Source of the DNA: Vineibacter terrae
Lineage (GTDB): Bacteria; Pseudomonadota; Alphaproteobacteria; Reyranellales; Reyranellaceae
Direction: 5' to 3'
Assembly (NCBI RefSeq): GCF_008039615.1
Contig: NZ_VDUZ01000040.1
Span: 23,223 to 87,222, forward strand
DNA length: 64,000 nucleotides
In this document: positions 17,975 to 26,662 of the stretch, one piece after another
How positions within the stretch are numbered: the first letter of the stretch is position 1
Layout: each line of letters starts with the position of its first letter
The notes under the pieces: generated by a model
The model's database searches: none
What the model was told of the DNA's origin: nothing
The model's input: only the letters and a program-made list of their open reading frames with translations
Position numbers and translations under genes: made by a program

Positions 17975-18463
17975 ATGACTGTCCTCCAAGGCAGCGGCAC
18001 GTTTGCTGCCGCGACCGGCTGCGCCGCGCTGTCCTCCAGCGGCAATGCTGGCGGCGATAACCGCGACGGCGAAGACTGGTACTATGTCGGCGGCGCCGAC
18101 AACTACGCCCGGCGGATCGAGACCGCGTCGCCCACCGGCGAGCGCAACAACCATATCGTGCTATGGGGCTGCCGCGGCGATGACCTCGGGGCTCGCACGG
18201 CTTTGTCGCCGGTGCCAGGTTGTGAGCTGGGCGGGAGCTGCGGCACCGTCGCCATCACCTACGGTCCGGGTGCCGATCCCGCGACCGCCACCATCACGAT
18301 CGGAACGGCCAGCGTCGAGTTTGATCCGCGCACGGTAGCCGATGTCACCGTGTGGCGCGCCGACGCCGAAATCGACGGGCAGCGCTCGGCGCTGCTGTTC
18401 ACCTGGGACACTGCGGCTCGACGCGGTGCCGGTGCTTTCGTCTTCGCCGGCTTCACCGGCTGA
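17975..18463 (+). CDS. Orphan hypothetical protein
   Basis: An open frame of 162 codons starting at ATG with a strong GGAAGGAAAG Shine-Dalgarno. The protein is acidic and rich in Gly, Thr, Ala and Asp with alternating hydrophobic runs (ATITIGTASVEFD, ADVTVWRADAEI, SALLFTWDT), suggesting a beta-sandwich. It has four Cys, no signal peptide and no membrane segment. I do not recognise the family. The WYYVGGADNYARRIE segment is distinctive. It sits alone between AT-richer flanks. Confidence 0.6.
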   Translation: MTVLQGSGTFAAATGCAALSSSGNAGGDNRDGEDWYYVGGADNYARRIETASPTGERNNHIVLWGCRGDDLGARTALSPVPGCELGGSCGTVAITYGPGADPATATITIGTASVEFDPRTVADVTVWRADAEIDGQRSALLFTWDTAARRGAGAFVFAGFTG

Positions 18464-19092
18464 TCACAAAGAGCTTGGTTGTCCATCGCCGGCGCCGTCG
18501 GCGAGCGTCTTTTCCGCGGCAGAGTGCGTGTTGCGCCGCGGCGGCGGGAGAAGGGCGGGTGGTACCCCACGCCCTCCGTCCTTCCCCGCCAGCCTTTTTT
18601 GGCAAGCTGGACGTCATGGCAGTTGGTAGTCAGCTCAATATGCGAGAATCAGCACAGTAGATGCGTGGTTGTATAAAAGTGTAGAATGCAACTTTTGCGT
18701 TCGAGTTTTTGACGATCTATTGACGTTTCTCTTTGACGATGCTGAAGAAGTGAGTTATGTTGTGTTCATTCTGGACATAAACGGTGATAGAGCTGTGATC
18801 GTGCCGGAGGGGAAGGCCGGCGCTTCTTTCAACAAGGCAAGCCAGGACATTTGAAGGCTGAGCGATCGGACGGAGCGGGCATCGACATGCTGCCGTCCCG
18901 TCCATCGAGTTTGGCGCCCGACCGCGGCCGTCACTGGCGGCCGTGATCCGGGGAGGCAGCGCCCGGCGCAGCAGGTGCATCGCCAACGGCGAGGGCACCG
19001 GCAGATGCGGGCAATGCCGTCTGGCGCCGGCTTGAGCGGATCCGTCCGATCGCTCGCCACCAGGGTCCAGGCCCAGCGCACGGGGATAGGAC
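18464..19092. other. Intergenic region, AT-richer
   Basis: About 630 bases. A TTG-initiated frame at 18669-18854 (61 codons, about half AT) reads like protein (DDAEEVSYVVFILDINGDRA) but lacks a Shine-Dalgarno and could be a fragment of a lost gene. The rest shows no coding signal. A CCGGCGCCGTCGG hairpin near 18490 is unassigned. Confidence 0.35.
18669..18854 (+). CDS. Possible small low-GC gene or gene fragment
   Basis: A frame of 61 codons starting with TTG, preceded by no clear Shine-Dalgarno. Codon use is much more AT-rich than in all neighbours. The translation has a hydrophobic-strand pattern (YVVFILDINGDRAVIVPEG). It may be a remnant of horizontally acquired DNA. Confidence is low. 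Confidence 0.2.
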   Translation: MYKSVECNFCVRVFDDLLTFLFDDAEEVSYVVFILDINGDRAVIVPEGKAGASFNKASQDI

Positions 19093-19179
19093 ATGCGTGA
19101 TCTGATCGGACATCACTGGGATACGGCCATGGCGATGGCGCTGCTCGCCGGATGCGTCTACCTCGTCGCGATGGGCTAG
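19093..19179 (+). CDS. Tiny membrane protein, 28 aa
   Basis: A short frame MRDLIGHHWDTAMAMALL followed by AGCVYLVAMG, stopping at TAG. A GGGATAGG element precedes the ATG. The C-terminal 18 residues form one hydrophobic helix. It is followed 82 bases later by another one-helix protein on the same strand. Such pairs are easy to miss and can be real, but so short a frame could also be chance. Confidence 0.3.
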   Translation: MRDLIGHHWDTAMAMALLAGCVYLVAMG

Positions 19180-19261
19180 CGCGGCAGCTGCCGGAGAGCA
19201 GCGGCGAGGCCACGGAAGGCGCCTCTGACGCAAGACGCTGATGCATTGGGGGGATTGCGCG

Positions 19262-19390
19262 ATGCCCGAGACGGCTGTGACGTCAACTGACGATTCTGTC
19301 CTGCGCCGGCTGGCGGTCATCGCGTCCGGGGTGACCCTGGTGACGGCCATCGCGGTCCTTGGCTGGGCCATCCTGGTGGTGCATCTGTGA
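19262..19390 (+). CDS. Small single-pass membrane protein, 42 aa
   Basis: A frame of 42 codons: a polar N-terminus (MPETAVTSTDDSVLRRL) then a long hydrophobic helix (AVIASGVTLVTAIAVLGWAI) ending LVVHL. GGGGGG lies nine bases before the ATG. A GGCGGGC/GCCCGCC stem-loop follows the stop at 19394-19413. The design (soluble tail, one helix) is typical of small bacterial membrane proteins. No family is recognised. Confidence 0.45.
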   Translation: MPETAVTSTDDSVLRRLAVIASGVTLVTAIAVLGWAILVVHL

Positions 19391-19469
19391 GATGGCGGGC
19401 ATTGCCGCCCGCCCCAGCGCGTGACGTAGGACCTCGCCGGAAGCGCCGTGACAGCGCCTGCGGCCGAGG

Positions 19470-20291
19470 TCAGACCGCGAAGGTGGCCAGCACCGGCACG
19501 TGATCGCTGGCCTTGTCCCAGTCGCGCGTGTCCTTGACGATGCGGTAGGCGGTGATGGCGCTCTCCAGCGCCGGCGTCGCCAGGATGTGGTCCAGCCGCC
19601 GGCCGCGGTTCGACTTCCGCCAATCCCGGTTGCGGTAGCTCCACCAGCTGTAGAGCTTCTGGTCGTCCGGCACGAAGCGGCGCGGCACGTCGATCCAGTC
19701 GCGCGACTTCACCATCCGGCCGAACAGCTCGACCTCGACCGGCGTGTGCGACACGACGTCGAGCAGCTGCTTGTGGCTCCACACGTCGTGCTCCAGGGGC
19801 GCCACGTTGAGGTCGCCGACGGCGATGGCGCGCCGGCCCTTGCGCGCGCCGGCCTTGGGGGCTGCGGCGCCGAACCAGTCGGCGATCTCGCGGTAGAAAT
19901 CGAGCTTGTGCGCGAACTTCACGTTCTGCTTCGGGTCGGGTATGTCGCCGCCGGACGGGATGTAGAGGTTGTCCAGCGCGACCGGATCGTCGCCGGCATC
20001 GAGCCAGGCCCGGATGTGGCGGCAATCCTCCTTGCCGCAACGGTAATGGATCGCGGTGCCGGTGAACGGCACGCGGCTGACGATCGCGACGCCGTTGTAG
20101 CCCTTCATGCCATGGACCAGCCGGTGGCCGTAGCCCAGCTCCTCGAAGGCGGCGTGCGGGAACAGGTCGTCCGGGCATTTGGTTTCCTGCAGGCACAGGA
20201 CGTCGGGCTTCTCCTCCTTCAGGAAACGCTGGACGTTGAGGATGCGCAGGCGCACGGAGTTGATGTTCCAGGTCGCGATGGTGAGAGGCAT
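19470..20291 (-). CDS. xth: Exodeoxyribonuclease III
   Basis: A 273-residue AP endonuclease/3'-5' exonuclease of base-excision repair. Expected motifs are present: TWNINSVRLR near the start, LQETKCPDD (metal-binding Glu-36), NLYIPSGGD, the VGDLNVAPLEHDV active-site block and the C-terminal SDHVPVLATF with the catalytic Asp-His pair. ATG 20291 fits the family N-terminus (MPLTIATWN). Confidence 0.95.
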   Translation of the reverse strand: MPLTIATWNINSVRLRILNVQRFLKEEKPDVLCLQETKCPDDLFPHAAFEELGYGHRLVHGMKGYNGVAIVSRVPFTGTAIHYRCGKEDCRHIRAWLDAGDDPVALDNLYIPSGGDIPDPKQNVKFAHKLDFYREIADWFGAAAPKAGARKGRRAIAVGDLNVAPLEHDVWSHKQLLDVVSHTPVEVELFGRMVKSRDWIDVPRRFVPDDQKLYSWWSYRNRDWRKSNRGRRLDHILATPALESAITAYRIVKDTRDWDKASDHVPVLATFAV

Positions 20292-20410
20292 GGCCGCAGG
20301 GAATGGCTGAGAGGGCGCGGGGAACCTAGTACCTGGAATTGCCGGGCGCAGATACACCCGTCATCCCAGGCGCATCGCGCTCGGGATGGCGGCTGCCTTC
20401 TGGATGACAG

Positions 20411-21013
20411 CTACGGGCGGCGCAAGCCCAGCGCATCGAGCCGCTCGCGCACGAGCTCGATGCGGTCGCTGCCCCAGAACAGCTCGCCGTCGATGACGAA
20501 CATCGGCACGCCAAAGACGCCGGCGGCCTCGGCCTCGGTGCGGATCCGGTCGTGCTCGGCGCCGCCCGCGCCGCCGGCGAAGGCAGCGAAGCCGTCGGCA
20601 TCGGCGCCGGCACGGCGCAGCACGGCGGCCACCGCCGCGATGTCCTCGATGTCGAGGTCGCGCTTCCAGAACAGCTCGAACGCGAGATCGAGATAGGCCC
20701 GCAGCACGCCCTGCCGCTCGGCATACAGGATGCCGATCTGGGCCGGCCGCGACTGGAAGATCTTCTGCGGCCCGCGCAAGGTCAGGCCCTGCTTGTTGGC
20801 GTAGCGCCGCGCATCCATGTACGAGTAGCGCACGCGCCGCCACTGATGCGGCGAGCGATCCGTCACCGATCCGAGATAGGACGGTATGTCGAGCGTGTAG
20901 GGCAGCCAGCGCAGATCGATGTCGTAATCATCGGCCAGGCAGTAGGCGGCTGCCTTGGCGATGAAGGCGTAAGGGCTCTTGATGTCGGTGTAGAGCAGGA
21001 CTGTCTTGGGCAT
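20411..21013 (-). CDS. 2-hydroxychromene-2-carboxylate isomerase / GST-kappa-like
   Basis: A DsbA-fold protein of 200 residues of the HCCA isomerase family. Ser-13 in YTDIKSPYAFIA is the likely glutathione-activating residue, and GVFGVPMFVIDGELFWGSDR is the typical C-terminal signature. In naphthalene catabolism this family isomerises hydroxychromene carboxylate; here no ring-degradation genes are adjacent, so a general glutathione-linked isomerase is equally possible. The start is only two bases after the stop of the M20 hydrolase, so they are translated together. Confidence 0.88.
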   Translation of the reverse strand: MPKTVLLYTDIKSPYAFIAKAAAYCLADDYDIDLRWLPYTLDIPSYLGSVTDRSPHQWRRVRYSYMDARRYANKQGLTLRGPQKIFQSRPAQIGILYAERQGVLRAYLDLAFELFWKRDLDIEDIAAVAAVLRRAGADADGFAAFAGGAGGAEHDRIRTEAEAAGVFGVPMFVIDGELFWGSDRIELVRERLDALGLRRP

Positions 21014-21015
21014 CG

Positions 21016-22194
21016 TCAATCGCGCCTGGCGAGCCGGGCCTCGACCACGCGGGCCCACAGCGTGGCGCCCAGCGGCAGGGCGGCATCGTTGAAGTCGTAG
21101 CCCGGGTTGTGCACCTCGCAACCGCCTTCATCGCCGCCGTTGCCGATCAGGATGAATGCGCCCGGCACCTTCTCCAGCATGTAGGAGAAATCCTCCGAGG
21201 CCATGACGTAGTTGCCGTTGCGGTTGACGTTGTCCTCGCCGACGATCGATGCGGCGACGTCGCCGATCCATTGCGCCTCGGTCGGGTCGTTGACCAGCGG
21301 CGGGAAGGCGACGCGCACCTCGGTGCGGGCCTCGCCGCCCAGGCTGGCGGCGATGCCGCCGGCGATGCGCTCGATCTTCTGCTTGATGGTGGCCATCACC
21401 TCCTTGCGGAAGGCGCGTACGGTGCCGCGCAGAACAGCCGTCTCGGGGATCACGTTGTAGGCGTCGCCGGCATGCATCTGGGTGATGCTGATGACGCCCG
21501 AATCGATCGGCGCGATGGTGCGCGAGATCACCGTCTGCAGCGCGGTGATGATGTGGCCGCCGATCACCACCGGATCGACACCGCTCTCGGGTCGCGCGCC
21601 ATGCGCGCCCTTGCCCTTGATGTGGATGTCGAACAGGCCGCCGCCGGCCATCATCGGGCCGGAGCGGATCTGGAACTTGCCGACCTCGAGCTTCGGCCGG
21701 TTGTGCAGGCCGAACACGGCCTCGCACGGGAACTTGTCGAACAGCCCGTCCTTGACCATGGCCTCGGCGCCGCCGCGGCCTTCCTCTGCGGGCTGGAAGA
21801 TGAAATGCACCGTGCCGTCGAAGTTGCGGGTGGCCGCAAGATAGCGCGCCGCCCCCAGCAGCATGGTGGTGTGCCCGTCATGGCCGCAGGCATGCATGCG
21901 CCCGGCATGCTGCGAGCGGTGGGCGAAGGTGTTGGCCTCGTCCATCGGCAGCGCGTCCATGTCGGCGCGCAGGCCGACGGCGCGCGGGTTGTTGCCGACG
22001 CGAATGGTGCCGACGACGCCTGTCCTGCCGATGCCGGTCGTGACCTCGCAGCCGAATTGCCGCAGCTTCTCGGCCACGATCCGGCTGGTGCGCTCCTCCT
22101 CGAAGCCCAGCTCGGGATGGGCGTGGATGTCACGGCGCCAGGCGGTCAGGTCGTCGGCAAAGGCCGTGATGCGCGGATCGATCGTCATCAGCAT
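21016..22194 (-). CDS. M20-family amidohydrolase (hippurate hydrolase-like)
   Basis: A 392-residue M20D metallopeptidase. Metal ligands are in HACGHDGHTT (Cys-103, His-105) and QPAEEGRGGAEAM, with a dimerisation domain and the late SEDFSYMLEKVPGAFILIG segment. Relatives hydrolyse N-acyl amino acids such as hippurate or acetyl-amino acids. Start at 22194 (MLMTID) or six bases further in; the upstream GGGAAC is a weak Shine-Dalgarno. It is the first gene of a two-gene operon with the HCCA isomerase-like protein. Confidence 0.92.
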   Translation of the reverse strand: MLMTIDPRITAFADDLTAWRRDIHAHPELGFEEERTSRIVAEKLRQFGCEVTTGIGRTGVVGTIRVGNNPRAVGLRADMDALPMDEANTFAHRSQHAGRMHACGHDGHTTMLLGAARYLAATRNFDGTVHFIFQPAEEGRGGAEAMVKDGLFDKFPCEAVFGLHNRPKLEVGKFQIRSGPMMAGGGLFDIHIKGKGAHGARPESGVDPVVIGGHIITALQTVISRTIAPIDSGVISITQMHAGDAYNVIPETAVLRGTVRAFRKEVMATIKQKIERIAGGIAASLGGEARTEVRVAFPPLVNDPTEAQWIGDVAASIVGEDNVNRNGNYVMASEDFSYMLEKVPGAFILIGNGGDEGGCEVHNPGYDFNDAALPLGATLWARVVEARLARRD

Positions 22195-22294
22195 GTTCCC
22201 GTCGAAGGCAGGTCGGCGGGCAGTCTAGGATACGCTCCGGTGAAATGCGATGCTGCCATCACGCGCCGCCAAGAGCGCCCCGGACGGGAACGGC

Positions 22295-23227
22295 ATGAAG
22301 ACCAGGGTCATCGTCAATCTCATGGCCAACAAGGGCAGCGCCGGGCGGCGCTGGCCGTCCTGGCAGCGACAGCTCGAGGCCGTGCTGGGCCCGCTCGACG
22401 TCGCCGTCACAAACGGGCCCGGCGACGGCACGATCCTGGCTCGCGCCGCGCTGGCGGGTGGCTGCCGGCGCCTGATCGCGGCCGGTGGCGACGGCACGGT
22501 CAACGAGGTCCTCAACGGCATGGTGGCGCCGGACGGCCGGATCGCGCCCGACGCCGTGCTGTGCCCGCTGCCCCTGGGCACCGCCAACGAGCTCTGCCGG
22601 GCGCTGGGGCACCTGGCGGCGCCGGACGGCGCGGTGCGGGCGCTGGCCTCGGGCCGCACGCGCCGGATCGACGTGATCCGGAGCGTCTTCCAGGGTTTCG
22701 ACGGCCGGCCGGCGACACGCTACGGCTACCTCGTGGCCAGCTTCGGCGGCGCCGCCACGATCAGCCATCGCACCTCGGCCTCGCCGTGGCTGAAGAAGCT
22801 GGGCCAGGTCGCCTACTTCCTGATGACGCCGGTCGTGAGCCTCACCTATGCGCCGCGGCGCGTGACGGTGCAGGTCGACGGCGCCGCGCCCGCCGAACGC
22901 ACGATCTTCACCGGCATGATCGCCAGCGCCGAGAATGGCGGCGGCGGCCTCAAGCTGGCGCCGGGCGCCGTCATCGACGACGGCCTGCTCGACTTCATCG
23001 AGTTCGGGGCGCTCAGCCGCGCCGAGATCCTGCTCAAGGTCATGCCCGGCCTCTACCAGGGGCATCACGTGCGGCATCCCAAGGTGTCGAGTCATCGCGG
23101 CCGGGCCTTCCGCTTCGCCTGTTCCGAGCCGACCCTGGTCGACATCGACGGCGAGACCGTCGGCAACCTGCCGCTCGACATCACCGTGATGGAGCGCGGG
23201 GTGCAGGTGCCGGTGCTGCCGGGTTGA
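22295..23227 (+). CDS. Diacylglycerol kinase-family lipid kinase (YegS/LCB5 type)
   Basis: A 310-residue DAGK catalytic-domain protein. The nucleotide loop AAGGDGTVNEVLNG (GGDGT at 64-68) and PLGTANELCR are intact, followed by the beta-sandwich C-terminal domain with DIDGETVGNLP. It should phosphorylate a lipid head group, for example diacylglycerol or a sphingoid base. ATG 22295 (MKTRVIVNLMANKGS) is preferred over 22250 because the family starts just before the VIVNP-like strand. Confidence 0.88.
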   Translation: MKTRVIVNLMANKGSAGRRWPSWQRQLEAVLGPLDVAVTNGPGDGTILARAALAGGCRRLIAAGGDGTVNEVLNGMVAPDGRIAPDAVLCPLPLGTANELCRALGHLAAPDGAVRALASGRTRRIDVIRSVFQGFDGRPATRYGYLVASFGGAATISHRTSASPWLKKLGQVAYFLMTPVVSLTYAPRRVTVQVDGAAPAERTIFTGMIASAENGGGGLKLAPGAVIDDGLLDFIEFGALSRAEILLKVMPGLYQGHHVRHPKVSSHRGRAFRFACSEPTLVDIDGETVGNLPLDITVMERGVQVPVLPG

Positions 23228-23284
23228 TCCGGGCTCATTCTTCTTTTCTTCGCCCCCGCCCGGCTATCCGCATAGGGCCTTTCT

Positions 23285-23368
23285 GTCATCCCGAGCGCAG
23301 CGAGGATCTCCCGCGAATGGCGCACCATGCGTCCTGCCGCAGGAGATCCTCGCTGCGCTCGGGATGAC
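23285..23368. repeat. Family C palindrome
   Basis: GTCATCCCGAGCGCAGCGAG at the left mirrored by CTCGCTGCGCTCGGGATGAC, 84 bp in all, with GATCTCC/GGAGATC inside. It is an intact copy of the same element as 100-184 and lies between the lipid kinase and SulP genes. Confidence 0.88.
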
Positions 23369-23490
23369 AAGAGGCCATGTGCGATGGGCCTGCCGCTGGC
23401 GGGAACAGGGGCCGCGATTGGTCAGGCGCGTGCGATGCGGCCGATCTACGATGGCGCGATGACAGAGCCTGCCAGCCAGGAGAACCGACC

Positions 23491-25233
23491 ATGACTGTCG
23501 CGCGCAGCGGCGCCCTGGCGCGACGGCTGCTGCCCGTGCTGAGCTGGCTGCCGGCCTACAAGCGCGGCTGGCTGATGCCTGACGTGCTGGCCGGCTTCGC
23601 GCTGTGGGCGGTCATGATACCGGAGGGCATGGCCTATGCCGGCATCGTCGGCGTGCCGCCGGTCATGGGCCTCTACACCATCGTGCCGGCCCTGGTCGCC
23701 TATGCGCTGCTCGGCACCTCGCGCGTGCTGGTCGTCGGTCCGGACACGGCGACAGGCCTGATCTCGGCGTTGACCGTGGGCGCCATCGCGGCAAAGGGCA
23801 GCGCCGACTTCAACACGCTCACGTCCACCCTGGCGGTCCTTATCGGCGCGTTCTTCCTGCTGTTCGGCGCCCTGCGCATGGGCTGGGTGGCGGCCTTCAT
23901 CCCGATGCCGGTGATGCGCGGCTTCATCGAGGGCCTGGTCTGCGTCACCATCATCGGCCAGGTGCCGCATCTGCTGGGCATCGAGGGCGGTTCCGGCAAC
24001 TTCTTCGCCAAACTCTGGTCGGTGCTGCAGCACCTGCCGGACGTCGCCCCCGCGCCGGCGTTGACCGGCTTGCTGAGCCTGGCGACGCTGCTGCTTCTGC
24101 GCCGGCTGGTGCCGCATGTTCCCGCGGCCCTGATCGTCGCGGTCGCGGCCACGCTGCTGGTCGACCTGCTCGACGGCGACGGGGCGGGCATTTCCGTGGT
24201 GGGCGCGCTGCCGTCCGGCCTGCCCCACCTGGTGATGCCGCGCATCGACTGGGTGATCATCGAGCAGCTGGCACCGGGGGCGCTTGCCATCGTGATGGTC
24301 GGCTACGCCGAGGCGCTGGGTGGCGCCAAGGCCGCCGCGATGCAGGGCGGCGGCGACATCGACCCGAACCAGGAGCTGGTGGCGCACGGGCCCGCGAACA
24401 TCCTGAGCGGGCTGCTCGGCGGCTTCCTGGTCGTCGGCAGCCTGTCCAAGACCTCGGTGGCGATGGCGGCCGGCGCCCGCAGCCAGGTCGCCAACCTGGT
24501 CGCGGCCGTGCTGTGCTTCCTCACCCTGATCCTCCTGACGCCGCTGTTCCGTGGCATGCCGCATCCGGCCCTGGCGGCCATCGTGATCGCCGCGATGCTG
24601 CATCTCTCCAAGCCCCGCTATCTGCGCGACCTCTACGGGCGCAGCCGCTGGGAGCTGGCCGTCGCCGCGGTCGTCATCGCCGGCGAGCTGACCCTGGGCG
24701 TCCTGCACGGCATCGGCCTGGGTGTGCTGCTGGCGCTGCTGATGCTGATCTATCTCACCAGCCATGCCCAAGGTGCGGTGCTGGGCCAGCTGCCGGGCAC
24801 CGAGGCCTATCGCGACATCAAGCGCCACCCCGAGGCCATCACCTTTCCAGGCCTGCTGATCTGGCGCGCCGGCGGCGACCTGTTCTTCGCCAGCATCGGC
24901 CATCTCGGCGCGGGTGTCAGGGCAGCGCTGGCGGCGCGCCGGCCGCCGGTGCGCCATGTGCTGGTCGACGCCGAGTCCGTGAACTTCATCGATTCAAGCG
25001 CCTGCGACGCGCTGCTGGGCGTGATCAAGGACCTGCAAGGCCAGGGGATCAGCTTCGCCGTCGCCCGGGTGCGCGACGAGGTGCGCGAGCGCATGCGGCT
25101 TGCCGGCATCGAGGCCGCCATCGGCGCGGAAGCCTTCCACGAACGGGTGACAGACGGCATCCGCGCCTGGCAGGCGGCAGAGAAGGCGCACGGCGCGCGG
25201 CGCGTGCCAGATCCCGCGCGGGACTCAGGATGA
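23491..25233 (+). CDS. SulP-family anion transporter
   Basis: A 580-residue inner-membrane transporter with 10-12 helices. The SulP signature is in MIPEGMAYAGIVGVPPVMGLY (read in two parts), and a cytoplasmic STAS domain follows from about 460 to 555 with VDAESVNFIDSSACDALL, where the Ser pair near 502 is the usual STAS phosphorylation region. Likely substrates are sulfate, bicarbonate or other small anions. ATG 23491 has AGGAGAACC upstream. Confidence 0.93.
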   Translation: MTVARSGALARRLLPVLSWLPAYKRGWLMPDVLAGFALWAVMIPEGMAYAGIVGVPPVMGLYTIVPALVAYALLGTSRVLVVGPDTATGLISALTVGAIAAKGSADFNTLTSTLAVLIGAFFLLFGALRMGWVAAFIPMPVMRGFIEGLVCVTIIGQVPHLLGIEGGSGNFFAKLWSVLQHLPDVAPAPALTGLLSLATLLLLRRLVPHVPAALIVAVAATLLVDLLDGDGAGISVVGALPSGLPHLVMPRIDWVIIEQLAPGALAIVMVGYAEALGGAKAAAMQGGGDIDPNQELVAHGPANILSGLLGGFLVVGSLSKTSVAMAAGARSQVANLVAAVLCFLTLILLTPLFRGMPHPALAAIVIAAMLHLSKPRYLRDLYGRSRWELAVAAVVIAGELTLGVLHGIGLGVLLALLMLIYLTSHAQGAVLGQLPGTEAYRDIKRHPEAITFPGLLIWRAGGDLFFASIGHLGAGVRAALAARRPPVRHVLVDAESVNFIDSSACDALLGVIKDLQGQGISFAVARVRDEVRERMRLAGIEAAIGAEAFHERVTDGIRAWQAAEKAHGARRVPDPARDSG

Positions 25234-25405
25234 CGATGATGCGGAAGGACGAGGCGTGCGTGCGCGTCTCAGGATGCGCGGTTGCGGGGCTTGCGCGGCA
25301 GGTGGTCAGCCAGCGTCAGCCATGGCACGGCCAGAATGGCGGGCGCGGTCAGCCGATAGCGGACTGCGCCGCACTGGCATCCACCGCTGGCCGCCGGGTG
25401 CGCCA

Positions 25406-25630
25406 TCAGCGCCAGAAGCCTTTCTCGCCCTCGGTCCGGGCGGTCGCTCGATCAAGTCCGATATCGGCCAGCATGCGGTCGTCGAGCGTCAGCAGCGTGC
25501 GCCGCGAACGCGCCATCTCGAGCCGGTTCTGCAGCCAGTCCAGCCCGGTGGCGGGCAGGGTGAAGACGCGGCCGAACAGCCGGCCGGCCGCCGCGGAGGT
25601 TTCGAGGTAGGTGTCCGCCATGAGAGCCAT
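25406..25630 (-). CDS. DUF1127 small protein
   Basis: A 74-residue protein whose C-terminal 40 residues match DUF1127/YjiS (RRTLLTLDDRMLADIGLDR with Arg/Lys around it). Small Arg-rich DUF1127 proteins in alphaproteobacteria affect RNA turnover and phosphate/carbon metabolism; whether this longer, less basic form does so is unknown. GTGGAG lies nine bases before ATG 25630. It is divergent from the GcvA-type LysR gene across 145 bases, making the LysR protein a candidate regulator. Confidence 0.82.
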   Translation of the reverse strand: MALMADTYLETSAAAGRLFGRVFTLPATGLDWLQNRLEMARSRRTLLTLDDRMLADIGLDRATARTEGEKGFWR

Positions 25631-25775
25631 GGCTCAACTCCACTGAGGCTTTGCATCGGGACAATTCCCGGAGTGTCGGTGCCTCGTTGTCGGCAAGATG
25701 GTGCTCTTGCGTGATACCCACAAACGATGCTTTCTTGTCCTATGACACAAATTTCCTAACCCTCGAGGTCAAGAC

Positions 25776-26660
25776 ATGGCGCGCGCGCTGCCGCCGCTCA
25801 ATGCCTTGCGCGCCTTCGAAGCGGCGGCGCGCCACGGCAGCTTCGTGGCCGCCGCCGACGAGCTCAGCGTCACGCCGGCGGCGATCAGCCACCAGGTCAA
25901 GGCGCTGGAGGAGCGGCTGGGCGTGACGCTGTTCCGCCGCCTGGCGCGCGGCCTGGCGCTGACCGCCGAGGGCGATGCGCTGCTGCCTGATTTGCGCGAC
26001 GCCTTCGATCGCATGGCGCTGGCATTGGACCGGATCGGCCGCCAGTCCGGGGGGCGGGTGCTGACCATCAGCCTGGTGACGACCTTCCTGCTCGCCTGGC
26101 TGGTGCCGCGGCTGCATCGCTTCCAGACCAAGCATCCCGATATCGAGGTGCGCATGACCACGGCGCGCCATACCGTCGATTTCGGGCGCGAGGATATCGA
26201 CGCGGCGGTGCGTTTCGCGGCCCGGCCGGAAGACGGCCTGTTCGCCATGAAGCTGTTCAACGACGTGCTGACGCCGCTGTGCGGCCGGCGCTACCGCGAC
26301 CGGGTGAAGACGTTCGACGACCTGCGCAAGGTGCCGCTGATCGACACCGCCTATCTGCCGGAATGGCCAATCTGGCTGGAGGCGGTGGGCCTGCAGGCGC
26401 TGAAGCCGCGGCGCTCGCTGGCGTTCGATTCGACCAAGATCGCCGTCGAGGCTGCCATCGAGGGCGCCGGCGTCGCGCTCGGCCCGCCCAACCTGTTCCG
26501 CGAGGAGATCGAGGAGGGCCGCCTGTTCCAGCCCTTCCCGCAGGTGGTGGAGAGCGGCAAGGCGTGGTGGTTCGTCTGCCCCGCGACCACGGCCGACCGC
26601 CCCAAGATCAAGGCCTTCCGCGCCTGGCTCGACGAGGAGCTGGAACGGGATACGAAGTGA
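25776..26660 (+). CDS. LysR-family regulator, GcvA type
   Basis: A 294-residue LysR protein with the GcvA-subgroup N-terminus (LPPLNALRAFEAAARHGSFV, then TPAAISHQVKALEERLGV) and the matching effector domain (GRVLTISLVTTFLLAWLVPR, DIDAAVRF). Shine-Dalgarno GAGG lies before ATG. GcvA-type proteins control a range of targets, so glycine cleavage should not be assumed. A RAYT-remnant palindrome unit begins two bases after the stop codon. Confidence 0.92.
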   Translation: MARALPPLNALRAFEAAARHGSFVAAADELSVTPAAISHQVKALEERLGVTLFRRLARGLALTAEGDALLPDLRDAFDRMALALDRIGRQSGGRVLTISLVTTFLLAWLVPRLHRFQTKHPDIEVRMTTARHTVDFGREDIDAAVRFAARPEDGLFAMKLFNDVLTPLCGRRYRDRVKTFDDLRKVPLIDTAYLPEWPIWLEAVGLQALKPRRSLAFDSTKIAVEAAIEGAGVALGPPNLFREEIEEGRLFQPFPQVVESGKAWWFVCPATTADRPKIKAFRAWLDEELERDTK

Positions 26661-26662
26661 CT

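Noticed and set aside
18669..18854. Confident call of a small gene
   Set aside because: Kept only as a low-confidence entry because the TTG start lacks a Shine-Dalgarno and the frame may be a gene fragment.
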